Positions 18,376 to 27,592 of a DNA stretch of 64,000 nucleotides are shown one piece after another; position 1 is the stretch's first letter; the number at the start of each line of letters is the position of its first letter. The notes under the pieces were generated by a model, which made no database searches, was not told where the DNA came from, and saw only the letters and a program-made list of their open reading frames with translations. Origin of the DNA: Simplicispira sedimenti (lineage in GTDB: Bacteria; Pseudomonadota; Gammaproteobacteria; Burkholderiales; Burkholderiaceae_C); the NCBI RefSeq assembly GCF_022760965.1, contig NZ_JAKVIJ010000006.1, forward strand, positions 1 through 64,000, read 5' to 3'. The translations under genes were made by a program, and so were the position numbers.

Positions 18376-19074
18376 ATGAAACGCCTGCTCTCCCCCTCTG
18401 CCCTGCGCCTGGGCGCCCTGCTGTGCGCCGCCTGGCTGGCCGGTTGCGCCAGCCTCTCGCCCGCCCCGCCGGTGGACGTGCTGCCCACCACGCCGCCAGC
18501 GCTCACCACCCAGCCGCGCATGGCTCCGCAGCCTGCCACGGGCAGCCTGTTCCAGCAGGCCAGCTACCGCCCCATGTTCGAAGACCGGCGCGCGCGCATG
18601 GTGGGCGATATGGTGACGATTCAGATCGTCGAGAACATCACCGCCAGCCAGAAGTCCTCTTCCACCGTGGACCGCAGTTCCGATGTGTCCGGCGGCATCA
18701 CGGCGCTGCCGTTCGTGGGCTCCACCTTCACCGACAAGACCAAGCTGGCCGCCAAGTCGGGCAATGCCTTTGCCGGCAAAGGCGGCACCGAGAGTGCCAA
18801 CAAGTTCGAGGGCTCGATCACGACGACCGTCATCGACGTGCTGCCCAACGGCCACCTGGTGGTGGCGGGTGAAAAGCAGATCGGCGTGAACCAGAACGTG
18901 GACGTGCTGCGTTTCTCCGGCACGGTGGACCCGCGCTTGCTGCAGCCCGGCAGCATCGTCAACTCGACCCAAGTGGCCAATGTGCGCGTGGAGTCGCGCG
19001 GCCGCGGGGCCCAGAGTGAGGCCCAGATCATGGGCTGGCTGGGCCGCTTTTTCATGACCATTCTGCCGTTTTGA
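18376..19074 (+). CDS. flgH: Flagellar L-ring protein FlgH
   Basis: Outer-membrane lipoprotein forming the L ring around the rod. 232 residues with a lipoprotein signal: basic start, hydrophobic core and lipobox LAGC with Cys24. The body contains the FlgH signatures MVGDMVTIQIVENITASQKS and GHLVVAGEKQIGVNQ. It is followed by an AT-rich repeat that makes a good terminator, so flgI onward may depend on read-through or a separate promoter. Confidence 0.96.
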   Translation: MKRLLSPSALRLGALLCAAWLAGCASLSPAPPVDVLPTTPPALTTQPRMAPQPATGSLFQQASYRPMFEDRRARMVGDMVTIQIVENITASQKSSSTVDRSSDVSGGITALPFVGSTFTDKTKLAAKSGNAFAGKGGTESANKFEGSITTTVIDVLPNGHLVVAGEKQIGVNQNVDVLRFSGTVDPRLLQPGSIVNSTQVANVRVESRGRGAQSEAQIMGWLGRFFMTILPF

Positions 19075-19083
19075 GCATTCATT

Positions 19084-19140
19084 TGCTATCATTTTCATAG
19101 CTTGCAGCGCTTGATCAATAAGCGCTGCAGGCATTTTTTG
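19084..19140 (+). repeat. AT-rich two-hairpin repeat, copy 2 (best preserved)
   Basis: Consists of GCTATCATTTTCATAGC (hairpin 1), a short spacer, a perfect 10-bp stem TGCAGCGCTT / AAGCGCTGCA (19103-19112 and 19120-19129, hairpin 2), GGCA and a T run. This two-hairpin layout ending in T recurs at 44318 and 62462 and, reversed or degraded, at 2952, 27189, 32486, 51987 and 56891. Confidence 0.8.
19103..19139 (+). terminator. Rho-independent terminator between flgH and flgI
   Basis: 10-bp perfect stem, 7-base loop and six T at 19134-19139, formed by the second hairpin of the AT-rich repeat. It lies inside the flagellar operon and may attenuate transcription into flgI-flgL. Confidence 0.7.
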
Positions 19141-19259
19141 CTTGTATTTTTGGGGCAACAGGTGGGTGCGGGCAGCAGCCCCGCCACTGCACCAAATGGC
19201 CGGTGAAGGAGCCGCTTTTCGGGTTTTAGAAATCCCGCATCGCTCCCACAATCAAAGCC

Positions 19260-20402
19260 ATGCAAGCCACGCCCCACTCCTTCCGCTGGAACGTCCGCCG
19301 CCTACTCTGGCCGCTGCTGGCCGTGCTGGCGCTGTGCGCTGCCTGGCCCGCCCAGGCGCTGCGCATCAAGGAAGTGGCGGCCGTGCAGGGCGTGCGCAGC
19401 AACCAGCTCACCGGCTACGGCCTGGTGGTGGGGCTGGACGGCACGGGCGACCAGACCACGCAGATGCCCTACACCACACAGTCGCTGCAGAACTACCTGC
19501 AGAACATGGGCGTGAGCCTGCCGCCCAACTTGACGGGCCAGTTGCAGCTCAAGAACGTGGCGGCCGTGATCGTGACGGCGCAACTGCCCGCCTTTGCGCA
19601 ACCGGGCCAGTTTGTGGATGTGAACGTGTCCTCCATGGGCAACGCCAAGTCGCTCAAGGGCGGCATGTTGATTGCCACGCCGCTGCGCGGCGCCGACGGC
19701 GAAATCTACGCCCTGGCGCAAGGCAGCCTGGTGGTGGGTGGCGCGGGCGCGTCCTCGGGTGGCAGCAAGGTGCAGATCAACCACCTGAGTGCCGGGCGCA
19801 TTCCGCAAGGGGCGCAGGTGGAGCGCTCGGTGCCCACGCCGCTGCACGAGGGCGACAGCGTCACGCTCGGGCTCAACGCATCCGATTTTCAAACCGCACG
19901 CCGCGTGGCGCAGGCCATCAACGCCCGCATGGGCGAGGGCCGTGCCCAGGCCCTGGACGGACGCACGGTGCAGGTGCGCGCGCCCAACGACCCCAACGCC
20001 CGCGTCAATTTCATTGCCGAGCTGGAGGAGTTGCCCATCGAATCCATGGTGCCCTCGGCCAAGGTGGTGATCAATGCGCGCACCGGCTCGGTGGTGCTGA
20101 ACCAGGCCGTCACGCTGGGGCCCTGCGCCATTGCGCACGGCAACCTGTCCATCGTCATCAGCAGCCGCCCGGTCATCAGCCAGCCCGCACCGCTGTCACA
20201 GGGCCAGACGGTGGTCACACAGCAAAGCGATATCCAGATCAACCAGGACCCGGGCAACATCATCCAAATGCCAGCTTCGGCGCAGTTGTCCGACGTGGTG
20301 CGCGCGCTCAACGGGCTGGGCGCCACGCCGCAAGACCTGTTGGCCATTCTGCAGGCCATCAAGGCCGCAGGTGCGCTCAACGCGGAGTTGGAGGTGATCT
20401 AG
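19260..20402 (+). CDS. flgI: Flagellar P-ring protein FlgI
   Basis: Periplasmic P-ring subunit, 380 residues. A Sec signal peptide of about 35 residues ends at WPAQA; the mature protein starts LRIKEVAAVQGVRSNQLTGY, a strong family signature. Also TALARGSLVVGG-like and VVINARTGSVV segments typical of FlgI. Start 19260 follows a 185-bp gap that contains a repeat-derived terminator. The stop TAG is one base before the flgJ ATG. Confidence 0.96.
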   Translation: MQATPHSFRWNVRRLLWPLLAVLALCAAWPAQALRIKEVAAVQGVRSNQLTGYGLVVGLDGTGDQTTQMPYTTQSLQNYLQNMGVSLPPNLTGQLQLKNVAAVIVTAQLPAFAQPGQFVDVNVSSMGNAKSLKGGMLIATPLRGADGEIYALAQGSLVVGGAGASSGGSKVQINHLSAGRIPQGAQVERSVPTPLHEGDSVTLGLNASDFQTARRVAQAINARMGEGRAQALDGRTVQVRAPNDPNARVNFIAELEELPIESMVPSAKVVINARTGSVVLNQAVTLGPCAIAHGNLSIVISSRPVISQPAPLSQGQTVVTQQSDIQINQDPGNIIQMPASAQLSDVVRALNGLGATPQDLLAILQAIKAAGALNAELEVI

Positions 20403-20403
20403 C

Positions 20404-21315
20404 ATGGCCTTCTCCCTGTCCTCCTCGCACCCCCTGCACGCTGGCCAAGGGCTGGCGGCGGACGTGCAGTCGCTGCAAAACCTCAAGCGCGACGCCACCC
20501 AGAACGACCCCGCCGCCACCAAGGAGGCAGCGCGCCAGTTCGAGTCGCTGTTCATGCGCGAGATGATCAAGAGCATGCGCGAGGCCACCATGAAATCCGG
20601 CCTGCTCGACGGCGCCCATGGCGACCTGGGCACGGACATGCTGGACCAGCAACTCTCGGTGCAGATGTCGGGCCAACCCGGCGGGCTGTCCGAGATCATT
20701 GCCCGCCAGTTGGCGCAGGCCATGGGCGTGGAACCTGCGGCAGCCAGCCATGCCACCACCCCTTCCACCCTGAGCCTGGGCGGAGCCCTCAAAAACAACG
20801 CGCCCACATCCGGCCCAATCACCACCACCACCACCCCCGCCCCCGCCGGGCGCGACGCCTTCGTCCAGCACCTGAGCGGAACCGCCGAGCGCGTGGCGCA
20901 GGAGAGCGGCATCCCCGCCGCCTTCATGCTGGGCCAGGCAGGCCACGAAACCGGCTGGGGCAAGAGCGCCATCAAGAAGGCCGATGGCAGCGACTCGTTC
21001 AACCTGTTCGGCATCAAGGCCACCAAGGGCTGGACAGGCAAGGTGGCCGAGGTGACCACCACCGAGTACATCGATGGCAAACCACGCAAGGTGACGGCCA
21101 AGTTCCGCGCCTACGACTCCTACGAAGAGTCGTTCCGGGACTACGCACGACTCATCAAGGAAAGCCCACGCTACGAGAAAGCCGAGTCCGTCGCCAAAAC
21201 AGGCTCGGCCGTGGCCTACGCGGCCGCGCTGCAGAAGGCGGGCTACGCCACCGATCCCGAGTACGCCAGAAAGCTCAGCGGCGCGATCCAGAGCGCGCTG
21301 CGCGCCATGGCTTGA
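20404..21315 (+). CDS. flgJ: Flagellar rod-cap / peptidoglycan hydrolase FlgJ
   Basis: Bifunctional: the N-terminal domain (about residues 30-110, with QFESLFMREMIKSMREATM) caps the growing rod, and the C-terminal glucosaminidase domain (about 150-303) opens the peptidoglycan. The catalytic Glu182 lies in GQAGHETGWGKS. A Thr/Pro-rich linker (about 118-148) joins the domains. 303 residues. Starts one base after flgI ends, so translation is coupled. Confidence 0.96.
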   Translation: MAFSLSSSHPLHAGQGLAADVQSLQNLKRDATQNDPAATKEAARQFESLFMREMIKSMREATMKSGLLDGAHGDLGTDMLDQQLSVQMSGQPGGLSEIIARQLAQAMGVEPAAASHATTPSTLSLGGALKNNAPTSGPITTTTTPAPAGRDAFVQHLSGTAERVAQESGIPAAFMLGQAGHETGWGKSAIKKADGSDSFNLFGIKATKGWTGKVAEVTTTEYIDGKPRKVTAKFRAYDSYEESFRDYARLIKESPRYEKAESVAKTGSAVAYAAALQKAGYATDPEYARKLSGAIQSALRAMA

Positions 21316-21321
21316 TATGGA

Positions 21322-21434
21322 ACACCCCCCTATGTCGCTACGCTCCCTCCCCCCGCTCTCGCAGCGCTGCGCGCTGCGGGCAGGAGGACGCCCCCAGCAC
21401 GGCGGGGCGGCCCTTGCGCGGGGGCTCTGGCCTG
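21322..21434 (+). repeat. GC-rich dispersed repeat, copy 2
   Basis: Occupies most of the 195-bp flgJ-flgK gap. It shares with the copy at 16628 the C-rich first part, a local GCAGCGCTGCGCGCTGC palindrome, AGGAGGACGCC and the core GGGGCGGCCCTTGCGCGG. Confidence 0.7.
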
Positions 21435-21510
21435 GTCTGCGCCCACAATATGCGGCGCAGGCGGCGCAAGTGCCATGGCACCTTGAACCCCATCGCCGGG
21501 AGGCAGCACC

Positions 21511-23463
21511 ATGAGCCTGCTCAACGTCGGTGCCCGGGCCCTGCTGGCCAACCAGGTGGCCTTGCAGACGGCGGGGCACAACATTGCCAACGTCAGCACG
21601 CCGGGCTATTCACGCCAGAGCGTGGTGCTGTCCACCGTGCAGGGCCAGTTCACGGGAGGCGGGTACATCGGCAAGGGGGTCAACGTTGACACCATCATCC
21701 GCAACCACAGCGAGCTGCTGACGCGCCAGGCGGCCTCGGCGGCGTCGGTGTCGGCGGGTGATGCGATCCGTTCCACGCGCCTCAACCAGTTGCAGGACGT
21801 GTTCGCCGGTGGTACCGCGGGCCTGGGCGCAGCCATCAACGACATGATGAACGCCTTCTCGGACGTGGTCACCGCGCCCACGGACCTGTCGGCGCGCAAC
21901 CTGGTGCTCACACGCATCGACGAAACCGCAGGTCGCTTGCGCACCGCGGCGGAGCGCCTCGACGAAATCCAGGCCACGGTACGCTACGAACTGGACGGCG
22001 CGATCAACGACATCAACACCATTGCCAAAAGCCTGGCTTCGGTGAACGAGCAGATTGCACGCGCCAAGGGCTCCGGGCAGCCGCCCAACGACCTGCTGGA
22101 CCAGCGCGACACGCTGATCCGCGACCTCAACCGCTACCTGCAGACCACACAGGTCGAAGCCGACGACGGCACCATGAGCGTGTTTGTGGCCTCCAGCCAG
22201 CCGCTGGTGCTGGGCACCACGGCCGCCACCCTCAGCATCGACAACGCCAGCCTGTACCCCGGCAGCGGGGATTTGAAGGTCGTTTTCCATACCGCTGGGG
22301 GCGCCTCCATCGAGCTGAACGAAGGCATGCTGGGCGGCGGCGAAGTGGCGGGCCTGCTGCGCTTCAACAACAGCGACCTGGCCGAGGGTCGCAACCTGCT
22401 GGGCCGCATGGCCGTCGCGATCAGCGAATCGATGAACACCCAGCACCGGCTGGGCCTGACGCTGGATGGCCAGGTGGGCGGCAACCTGTTCACCCCCATC
22501 GCACTGGCCGATGCCCGCGGCGCCAGCACCAATGTCTCCGGCGCCACCATTGGACTGGCCGTGTCCGACCCCACGCGGCTGGCTGCATCCAACTACGAGA
22601 TCAGCTTCACGGCCGCCAACGCAGGCAGCGTGCAGCGCCTGTCGGACGGCAAGTACTTTGAATTCGGCCCGGCGCTGCCGCCGCCAGGCTACACCAGCCT
22701 CAACGCCCTGTTTGCCGACCAGGGGCTGGCGCTGACCATCACCGGTGCACCGGTGGCGGGCGATCGCTTCCTCATCAACTCGCTGCAGGGCGCGGCCAAC
22801 AACATCGACTCCATGGTGTATTCGCCGCGCGACCTGGCGGCGGCCAGCCCGGTCAACGCCACGCTGGGCCCCAACAACACCGGGCAGCTCAAGATGGCGA
22901 GCCTGAAGGCGCTCACCAACCCGCCCGGAGCAACGGTGCCGGTGACGCTGACCTTCACCGGCCCCAACACCTACACGCGCTCGGACACGGGCGCCGTGGT
23001 GCACAACTACGTGTCGGGCCAACCCATCAACTACGACACGGCCGTGCCTCCCACGGGCTGGTCCATCACGCTCAGCGGCAGCCCGGCGGCGGGGGACACC
23101 GTGGTCATCGGCAATGCGCTGAATCCCGCCTACGGCGACTGGTACAAGCGCAATGCAGGCAACGCCAGTGCACTGCTGGGCCTGCGCGACGTGAAGATGT
23201 TTGACGACGCGACCCTGGCCGACGGCTACGCCGGCCTGATGGCGCAGGTGGGCACACGCACGCAGAGCGCGCAGTTTGCCGCCCAGGTGTCTGAAAAGAT
23301 CGCCGCCCAGCTCGAAGGCGACTGCACCGCCGTCTCCGGCGTCAATCTGGACGAAGAGGCCGCGCGTCTGATCCAATACCAGCAGGCTTACCAGGCTTCT
23401 GCCAAGATGATCCAGATTGCGCAGAACGTCTTTGACAGCCTGATTTCCAGCATGGGCCGCTGA
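21511..23463 (+). CDS. flgK: Flagellar hook-associated protein 1 FlgK
   Basis: First hook-filament junction protein, 650 residues. N-terminal axial-protein motif (QTAGHNIANVSTPGYSRQSV) and C-terminal coiled-coil helix (AARLIQYQQAYQASAKMIQI) are intact; the variable central domain (about 180-560) is expected surface. FlgN is its export chaperone. GGGAGG precedes the start by 7 bp. Separated from flgJ by a GC-rich repeat. Confidence 0.95.
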   Translation: MSLLNVGARALLANQVALQTAGHNIANVSTPGYSRQSVVLSTVQGQFTGGGYIGKGVNVDTIIRNHSELLTRQAASAASVSAGDAIRSTRLNQLQDVFAGGTAGLGAAINDMMNAFSDVVTAPTDLSARNLVLTRIDETAGRLRTAAERLDEIQATVRYELDGAINDINTIAKSLASVNEQIARAKGSGQPPNDLLDQRDTLIRDLNRYLQTTQVEADDGTMSVFVASSQPLVLGTTAATLSIDNASLYPGSGDLKVVFHTAGGASIELNEGMLGGGEVAGLLRFNNSDLAEGRNLLGRMAVAISESMNTQHRLGLTLDGQVGGNLFTPIALADARGASTNVSGATIGLAVSDPTRLAASNYEISFTAANAGSVQRLSDGKYFEFGPALPPPGYTSLNALFADQGLALTITGAPVAGDRFLINSLQGAANNIDSMVYSPRDLAAASPVNATLGPNNTGQLKMASLKALTNPPGATVPVTLTFTGPNTYTRSDTGAVVHNYVSGQPINYDTAVPPTGWSITLSGSPAAGDTVVIGNALNPAYGDWYKRNAGNASALLGLRDVKMFDDATLADGYAGLMAQVGTRTQSAQFAAQVSEKIAAQLEGDCTAVSGVNLDEEAARLIQYQQAYQASAKMIQIAQNVFDSLISSMGR

Positions 23464-23483
23464 CCCGCGCAAGGAGCACTGAC

Positions 23484-24737
23484 ATGAGCAACACATTCAT
23501 GCGCGTCGGTACCGCGAACATGTACGACAACGCCCTGCGCAACCTGGGTGAGCGCCATTCCAGCCTGGTGGGCCTGCAGGACAACCTGACCTCGGGCAAG
23601 CGCGTGGTGCGCCCCAGCGACGACCCGGTGGCCGCCGCCCAGGCCGAGCGCGCGCTCACCCGCATCACCCGCATCCAGACCGAGCAGCGCGCACTGGAAG
23701 TGCAGCGCAATGCCATCGCCCAGGCCGAAGGCTCTTTGGGCGATGCCGTCAACCTGGTGCAGGAAATGCGCGAACTCATGGTCAAGGCGGGCAGCGGCAC
23801 GCTGACCCCCAATGACCGCAAGACCATTGCCCAGCAAATCCAAAGCCTGCGCGACCAGTTCATCGACGTGGCCAACCGCAAGGACACCAACGGACTGCCC
23901 CTGTTCAACAGCCTGGGCAGCGCGCTGCAGCCCTTCCTGGGACCATTGGCACCGCCGCCGGACTACAGCTTTGAGGGCCTTCCCGGCCAGTCGGCCGCAG
24001 ACACCGTGTCCATCCCGCTCACGCTCGATGGCGATGCGGCCTTCATGTTCCGCCCCCAGCGCGATGGCGTGTACCACGCCAGCATCAGCACCACGCCGCC
24101 GGATCGGCAGTTTGGCACCACCGCCATCACCACCACCGACCCCTCGCTGGTGACGGGCGACAACTACCAGGTCGTCTTCAGCGGCGTGGGACCAGGGGCC
24201 ACACCGGGCACGCTCACCGCCACCTACACCATCACCAACACCACCACGGCCGTGAGCCTGCCGCCGGTGACCGTGCCCGACTTCCCGGCCGACAAGCCAG
24301 TGACCATTGGCATCACCACCATCCCTGGCCTGAGCTTCGAGATCAAGGGCACGCCCGCCAACGGCGACACCGTGACCCTGGAGCCCAGCTCCAGCGTGTT
24401 CAGCGTGATGGACACCGCCGTGCGTGAGATTGGCGGCTCCCCCCACAGCAATGCCGCAGCGCAGGCCGTGGGCCAGGCGCTGGCCAACATCGACCGCGGC
24501 CTGGAGCGCATGCAGGCAGTGCGCGGCTACGCGGGCGAACTGCTCAACCGGGCCGACCGCATCACGGGCAACCAGGAAACCCGCTCCACGCAGCTCGAAG
24601 GCGACCGCTCAAGGGCAGAAGATCTGGATATGATCAAGGGCATCTCGGACTTCCAGAACCAGCAGGTGGGTTACGAGGCAGCGCTCAAGTCCTACTCCAT
24701 GGTTCAGAAGATGTCGCTGTTCAACTTCATTTCCTGA
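23484..24737 (+). CDS. flgL: Flagellar hook-associated protein 3 FlgL
   Basis: Second junction protein, flagellin-like at both ends: MSNTFMRVGTANMYDNALRN and LQDNLTSGKRVVRPSDDPVA at the N-terminus, and YEAALKSYSMVQKMSLFNFI at the C-terminus. 417 residues, including an expanded central domain (about 150-330). 20 bp after flgK. The TGA is two bases before the GTG start of the HDOD gene. Confidence 0.93.
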   Translation: MSNTFMRVGTANMYDNALRNLGERHSSLVGLQDNLTSGKRVVRPSDDPVAAAQAERALTRITRIQTEQRALEVQRNAIAQAEGSLGDAVNLVQEMRELMVKAGSGTLTPNDRKTIAQQIQSLRDQFIDVANRKDTNGLPLFNSLGSALQPFLGPLAPPPDYSFEGLPGQSAADTVSIPLTLDGDAAFMFRPQRDGVYHASISTTPPDRQFGTTAITTTDPSLVTGDNYQVVFSGVGPGATPGTLTATYTITNTTTAVSLPPVTVPDFPADKPVTIGITTIPGLSFEIKGTPANGDTVTLEPSSSVFSVMDTAVREIGGSPHSNAAAQAVGQALANIDRGLERMQAVRGYAGELLNRADRITGNQETRSTQLEGDRSRAEDLDMIKGISDFQNQQVGYEAALKSYSMVQKMSLFNFIS

Positions 24738-24739
24738 TA

Positions 24740-25972
24740 GTGCAATCCGTCCTTGGCAGTCTGGTTCTGGGCTACCGCCCTTTGTGGGGTGCAGCGCGTT
24801 CGCTGGCCGGTGTGCAGTTGTACGTGCGCGAGGCAGCCGCCGTGGGCGTGGATGCGCCCCACCTGCTGCGCACCGTGCAGGAAATGTGGTCCGCCAGCTC
24901 ACCGCCACTGCTCATCTCGCCGCTGTCACGCCAGTTGCTGAGCGACCTGCTGGAACACGCACCGCGCGGCAGCCCCTGGATTCTGGTGCCCGGCCAGTGG
25001 CTGGGCGATTCGGCCCTGTTTGCCCAGGTGCAGGCCGCCCACCAGCGCGGCCTGCGGCTGGTGTGGCGCGGGCCGCTGGGTCGCCTGCCCGAGCCCGAGG
25101 TGGCCCGCTGCTTCGACAACAGCCTGCTGAGCCTGCAACCCGAAGAAGCCATGGCAGCGCTGCAGGCATCGCCCCCACCCCGCCCTGGTGCACCCCATCC
25201 CCCAGGGCATGGCACCAGCCCGGTGGTGGACGGGCAGATGTACGAAGACATTGCCAGCCGTGCGCTCATGTCCCACTGCCTGGATGAACACCGCGCCGTG
25301 GCCCTGGCTGGCTGGCCCAAGGAGGACGTGCTCTACAGCCTGCGCCACCAGCCCATGCAGCCGGCGCATGCCACCATCCTCAAGCTGCTCAAGGCCATCG
25401 ACGCCGAGCAGTCGCTCGACGTGTTCGAGGGCATCCTGGGCGAAGACCCGCTGCTGGCCTACCGTTTCATGGTCTATACCAACTCGGCCTCGCTGGGCTT
25501 GCGTACGGGCATCGACTCGCTGCGCCGTGGCCTGGTGATGATGGGCTATGGCTCCATCCGCAAGTGGCTGGGCGACCAGCTCCCGCACGCCAGCACCGAG
25601 GCCGACCTGCGCCCGGTGCGCGAGTCCATGGTGCTGCGCGCACGCCTGATGGAGCAACTCATCGAGCCCGGCCTGCAGCACGAGCTGCGCAGCGAGGTGT
25701 ACCTGTGCGGCCTGCTGTCGCAACTGGACGATTTGCTGGGCGAACCGGTGGGCACCATCCTGCACCGCATTCCCCTGTCCGACCGGGTGTTTGACGCCAT
25801 CGTCATGAACCACGGCCCCTACGCCCCTTGCCTGCAAATGGCCCGCGCCCTGGAGACCGATGACGCCAGCGCCATCCACCAGCTCTGCACGGACCACGAG
25901 ATGGAGCAGGAGGACATCAACCGCATCCTGCTGCGGACCCTGGCAAGTACACGAAGGGGCACTCCCGCCTGA
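24740..25972 (+). CDS. HDOD-domain signalling protein
   Basis: 410 residues. The first ~150 residues look like a degenerate EAL-type region (VLGYRPLW, LAGVQLYV) without EAL catalytic residues; an HDOD domain follows (about 180-370, with LLKAIDAEQSLDVFEGILGE, MMGYGSIRKWL and the inspection motif VRESMVLRARLMEQL). Such EAL/HDOD proteins act in motility and c-di-GMP-linked regulation, usually without enzymatic activity. The GTG start at 24740 is two bases past the flgL stop, so it is probably translated by coupling and expressed with the late flagellar genes. A later ATG would delete the conserved start of the domain. Confidence 0.8.
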   Translation: MQSVLGSLVLGYRPLWGAARSLAGVQLYVREAAAVGVDAPHLLRTVQEMWSASSPPLLISPLSRQLLSDLLEHAPRGSPWILVPGQWLGDSALFAQVQAAHQRGLRLVWRGPLGRLPEPEVARCFDNSLLSLQPEEAMAALQASPPPRPGAPHPPGHGTSPVVDGQMYEDIASRALMSHCLDEHRAVALAGWPKEDVLYSLRHQPMQPAHATILKLLKAIDAEQSLDVFEGILGEDPLLAYRFMVYTNSASLGLRTGIDSLRRGLVMMGYGSIRKWLGDQLPHASTEADLRPVRESMVLRARLMEQLIEPGLQHELRSEVYLCGLLSQLDDLLGEPVGTILHRIPLSDRVFDAIVMNHGPYAPCLQMARALETDDASAIHQLCTDHEMEQEDINRILLRTLASTRRGTPA

Positions 25973-26012
25973 GGCGCGGCGAGGCGGCCCTTGCGCGGCT
26001 GCCCGCGCGGGT
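25972..26012 (+). repeat. GC-rich dispersed repeat, partial copy
   Basis: A short remnant with the core GGCGGCCCTTGCGCGG in the 41-bp gap between the convergent HDOD and MocR-type genes. Confidence 0.5.
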
Positions 26013-26013
26013 T

Positions 26014-27477
26014 TCATGCCGCAGGCATCTGGTCGCGGATGCGTTCGAACACGGACCAGAACGCGGCATCCTGCGTGGTGCTGAAATTGATGCGCATGAG
26101 CGTGCTGGGCTGGCGGCTGGAGTGGAACAACGCCCCAGGGGCGAGCAGATAGCCCTCATCCAGCATGCGCTGAGCGAGTGCATCGGTGTCCACCCCGGTG
26201 TCCACCCAGCCGAACAGGCCCGCAGGTTCCGCCACGAAGCGGCAGCCTGCCTGCAGCGCCAGGCGCACGCTGCGCTCGCGCGCCTGGGCCAGGCGCAGGC
26301 GGATGCGCTCGGCGTGGCGGCGCAGCTGGCCCTGGTCTATGCACAGCGCCATGGCCTGCTCCAGCACCGAGGGGGTGGTCAATGTGGACAGCAGCTTGGT
26401 GTCGAGCAGCCGCTCGCACAGCTCGGCGGGTGCGGCGAGGTAGCCCACGCGCCAGCTCGGCGCCAGGATCTTGGCAAAACCACTCACGTAGATGGTGCGT
26501 TGCAGGCCGTCGAGCGCGCACAGGCGCGTGGCGTGCTCCGGCGCGATGTGGCTGTAGGTGTCGTCCTCGACGATATGAAAGCCGTGGCGCTGCGCCAGTT
26601 GCAGCACCTGGTGCGCGCTGCCGGGCGTGAGGCAGTAGCTGGTCGGGTTGTGCAGCACGCTCACACTCACAAACAACTTGGGCGCATGGGCCTCGCAGTA
26701 GCGCGCCATCACCTCCAGGTCGGGGCCCTCGGCGCGGCGCGGCACGGGCAGCACGCGCATGCCCAGGGCATCGAGCCGGGCAAACTCCACCGACCAGCCG
26801 GGCTCCTCGACCATCACCGGATCACCCGCCTTGAGCAGCGTGCGGCTCACGATGTCCAGCGCCTGCGTGGCGCCCACGGTGGTCATGATCTGCGCGGGGT
26901 GCACCGGGATGTTGAGATCAGCCAGGCGGCGTGCCAGCACCTGGCGCAGGCCCGCATCGCCCTGGGGTTCACCATAGTTCAGCGCACCCGAGGCCAGTGC
27001 TCGCCCGGCGGTGATCTTGCGCAGCGCGGCCGGCATGAAGCGCGCTTCCTCCAGCCACTGCGGTGGCAGCACGCCCGCACCGGGCTGGGGCTTGCCCGAG
27101 CCCTGGTGGAACATGCCCCGGATCAGCGCCGTGGCATGGATTTGCGAACCCGAGGGCAGAGGAAAAGGCTCCGGCCGCTCCGTCTCATTTGCTACTGATT
27201 TGATAGCATTTTGCGCTTGTCCATATTGCCCTGCAGCCCGATTTTGTGTCAAATCCCGCACATAGAAGCCACGCTGACGCCGTGCCTCCACCAGTCCCTG
27301 GGCCAGCAACTGGTCGTAGGCGGCCACCACGGTGTAGGGGCTCACACCCTGCTGGCGCGCGCAGTCGCGCACCGAGGGCAGGCGCGAACCGGCAGGCAGC
27401 AGGCGCGAGCGGATGCGTTCGGCAAAGCGCTCGGCGAGCTGGTCGGTGAGGGTGCGGTGGGGGCTTTTGATGAGCAT
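26014..27477 (-). CDS. MocR/PdxR-type regulator (GntR domain fused to aminotransferase fold)
   Basis: 487 residues. An N-terminal GntR winged helix (about 8-75, with GSRLPSVRDCARQQGVSPYT) is joined by a linker to a class I aminotransferase-like domain (about 110-487) with a PLP-type Lys336 in YVSGFAKILAPSWRVGYLA. MocR regulators use the PLP domain to sense an amino acid or PLP derivative. The linker (about 80-98, with QNAIKSVANE) is encoded by an AT-rich dispersed repeat in antisense orientation. It is divergent from a LysE exporter across 115 bp with a strong inverted repeat, so it probably regulates the exporter and the amino-acid genes beyond. Confidence 0.92.
   Translation of the reverse strand: MLIKSPHRTLTDQLAERFAERIRSRLLPAGSRLPSVRDCARQQGVSPYTVVAAYDQLLAQGLVEARRQRGFYVRDLTQNRAAGQYGQAQNAIKSVANETERPEPFPLPSGSQIHATALIRGMFHQGSGKPQPGAGVLPPQWLEEARFMPAALRKITAGRALASGALNYGEPQGDAGLRQVLARRLADLNIPVHPAQIMTTVGATQALDIVSRTLLKAGDPVMVEEPGWSVEFARLDALGMRVLPVPRRAEGPDLEVMARYCEAHAPKLFVSVSVLHNPTSYCLTPGSAHQVLQLAQRHGFHIVEDDTYSHIAPEHATRLCALDGLQRTIYVSGFAKILAPSWRVGYLAAPAELCERLLDTKLLSTLTTPSVLEQAMALCIDQGQLRRHAERIRLRLAQARERSVRLALQAGCRFVAEPAGLFGWVDTGVDTDALAQRMLDEGYLLAPGALFHSSRQPSTLMRINFSTTQDAAFWSVFERIRDQMPAA
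27189..27248 (+). repeat. AT-rich two-hairpin repeat, copy 3, inside the MocR-type gene
   Basis: Plus-strand TTGCTACTGATTTGATAGC (hairpin 1) followed by TTTTGCGCTTG and a degraded second arm. It lies antisense within the interdomain linker of the minus-strand regulator gene and keeps the frame open. Confidence 0.7.
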
Positions 27478-27502
27478 GGCGCAAGCTGTACCGCCCTGTG
27501 CA

Positions 27503-27568
27503 CCAGCACAGTTCGGTGATTTGTCAGAAAAACTGTGCTGGAACTGTAGCGGAAATTGGCCCTACAGT
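27503..27568. promoter_or_regulatory. Operator candidate for the MocR-type regulator
   Basis: A perfect 11-bp inverted repeat CCAGCACAGTT (27503-27513) / AACTGTGCTGG (27531-27541) is followed by a second pair ACTGTAG (27543-27549) / CTACAGT (27562-27568). AACTGT therefore recurs in direct orientation at 27531 and 27542, one helical turn apart, an arrangement favoured by MocR/PdxR proteins. It lies between the two divergent start codons. Confidence 0.6.
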
Positions 27569-27592
27569 GCATGCAACTGTTCGACACAACCC

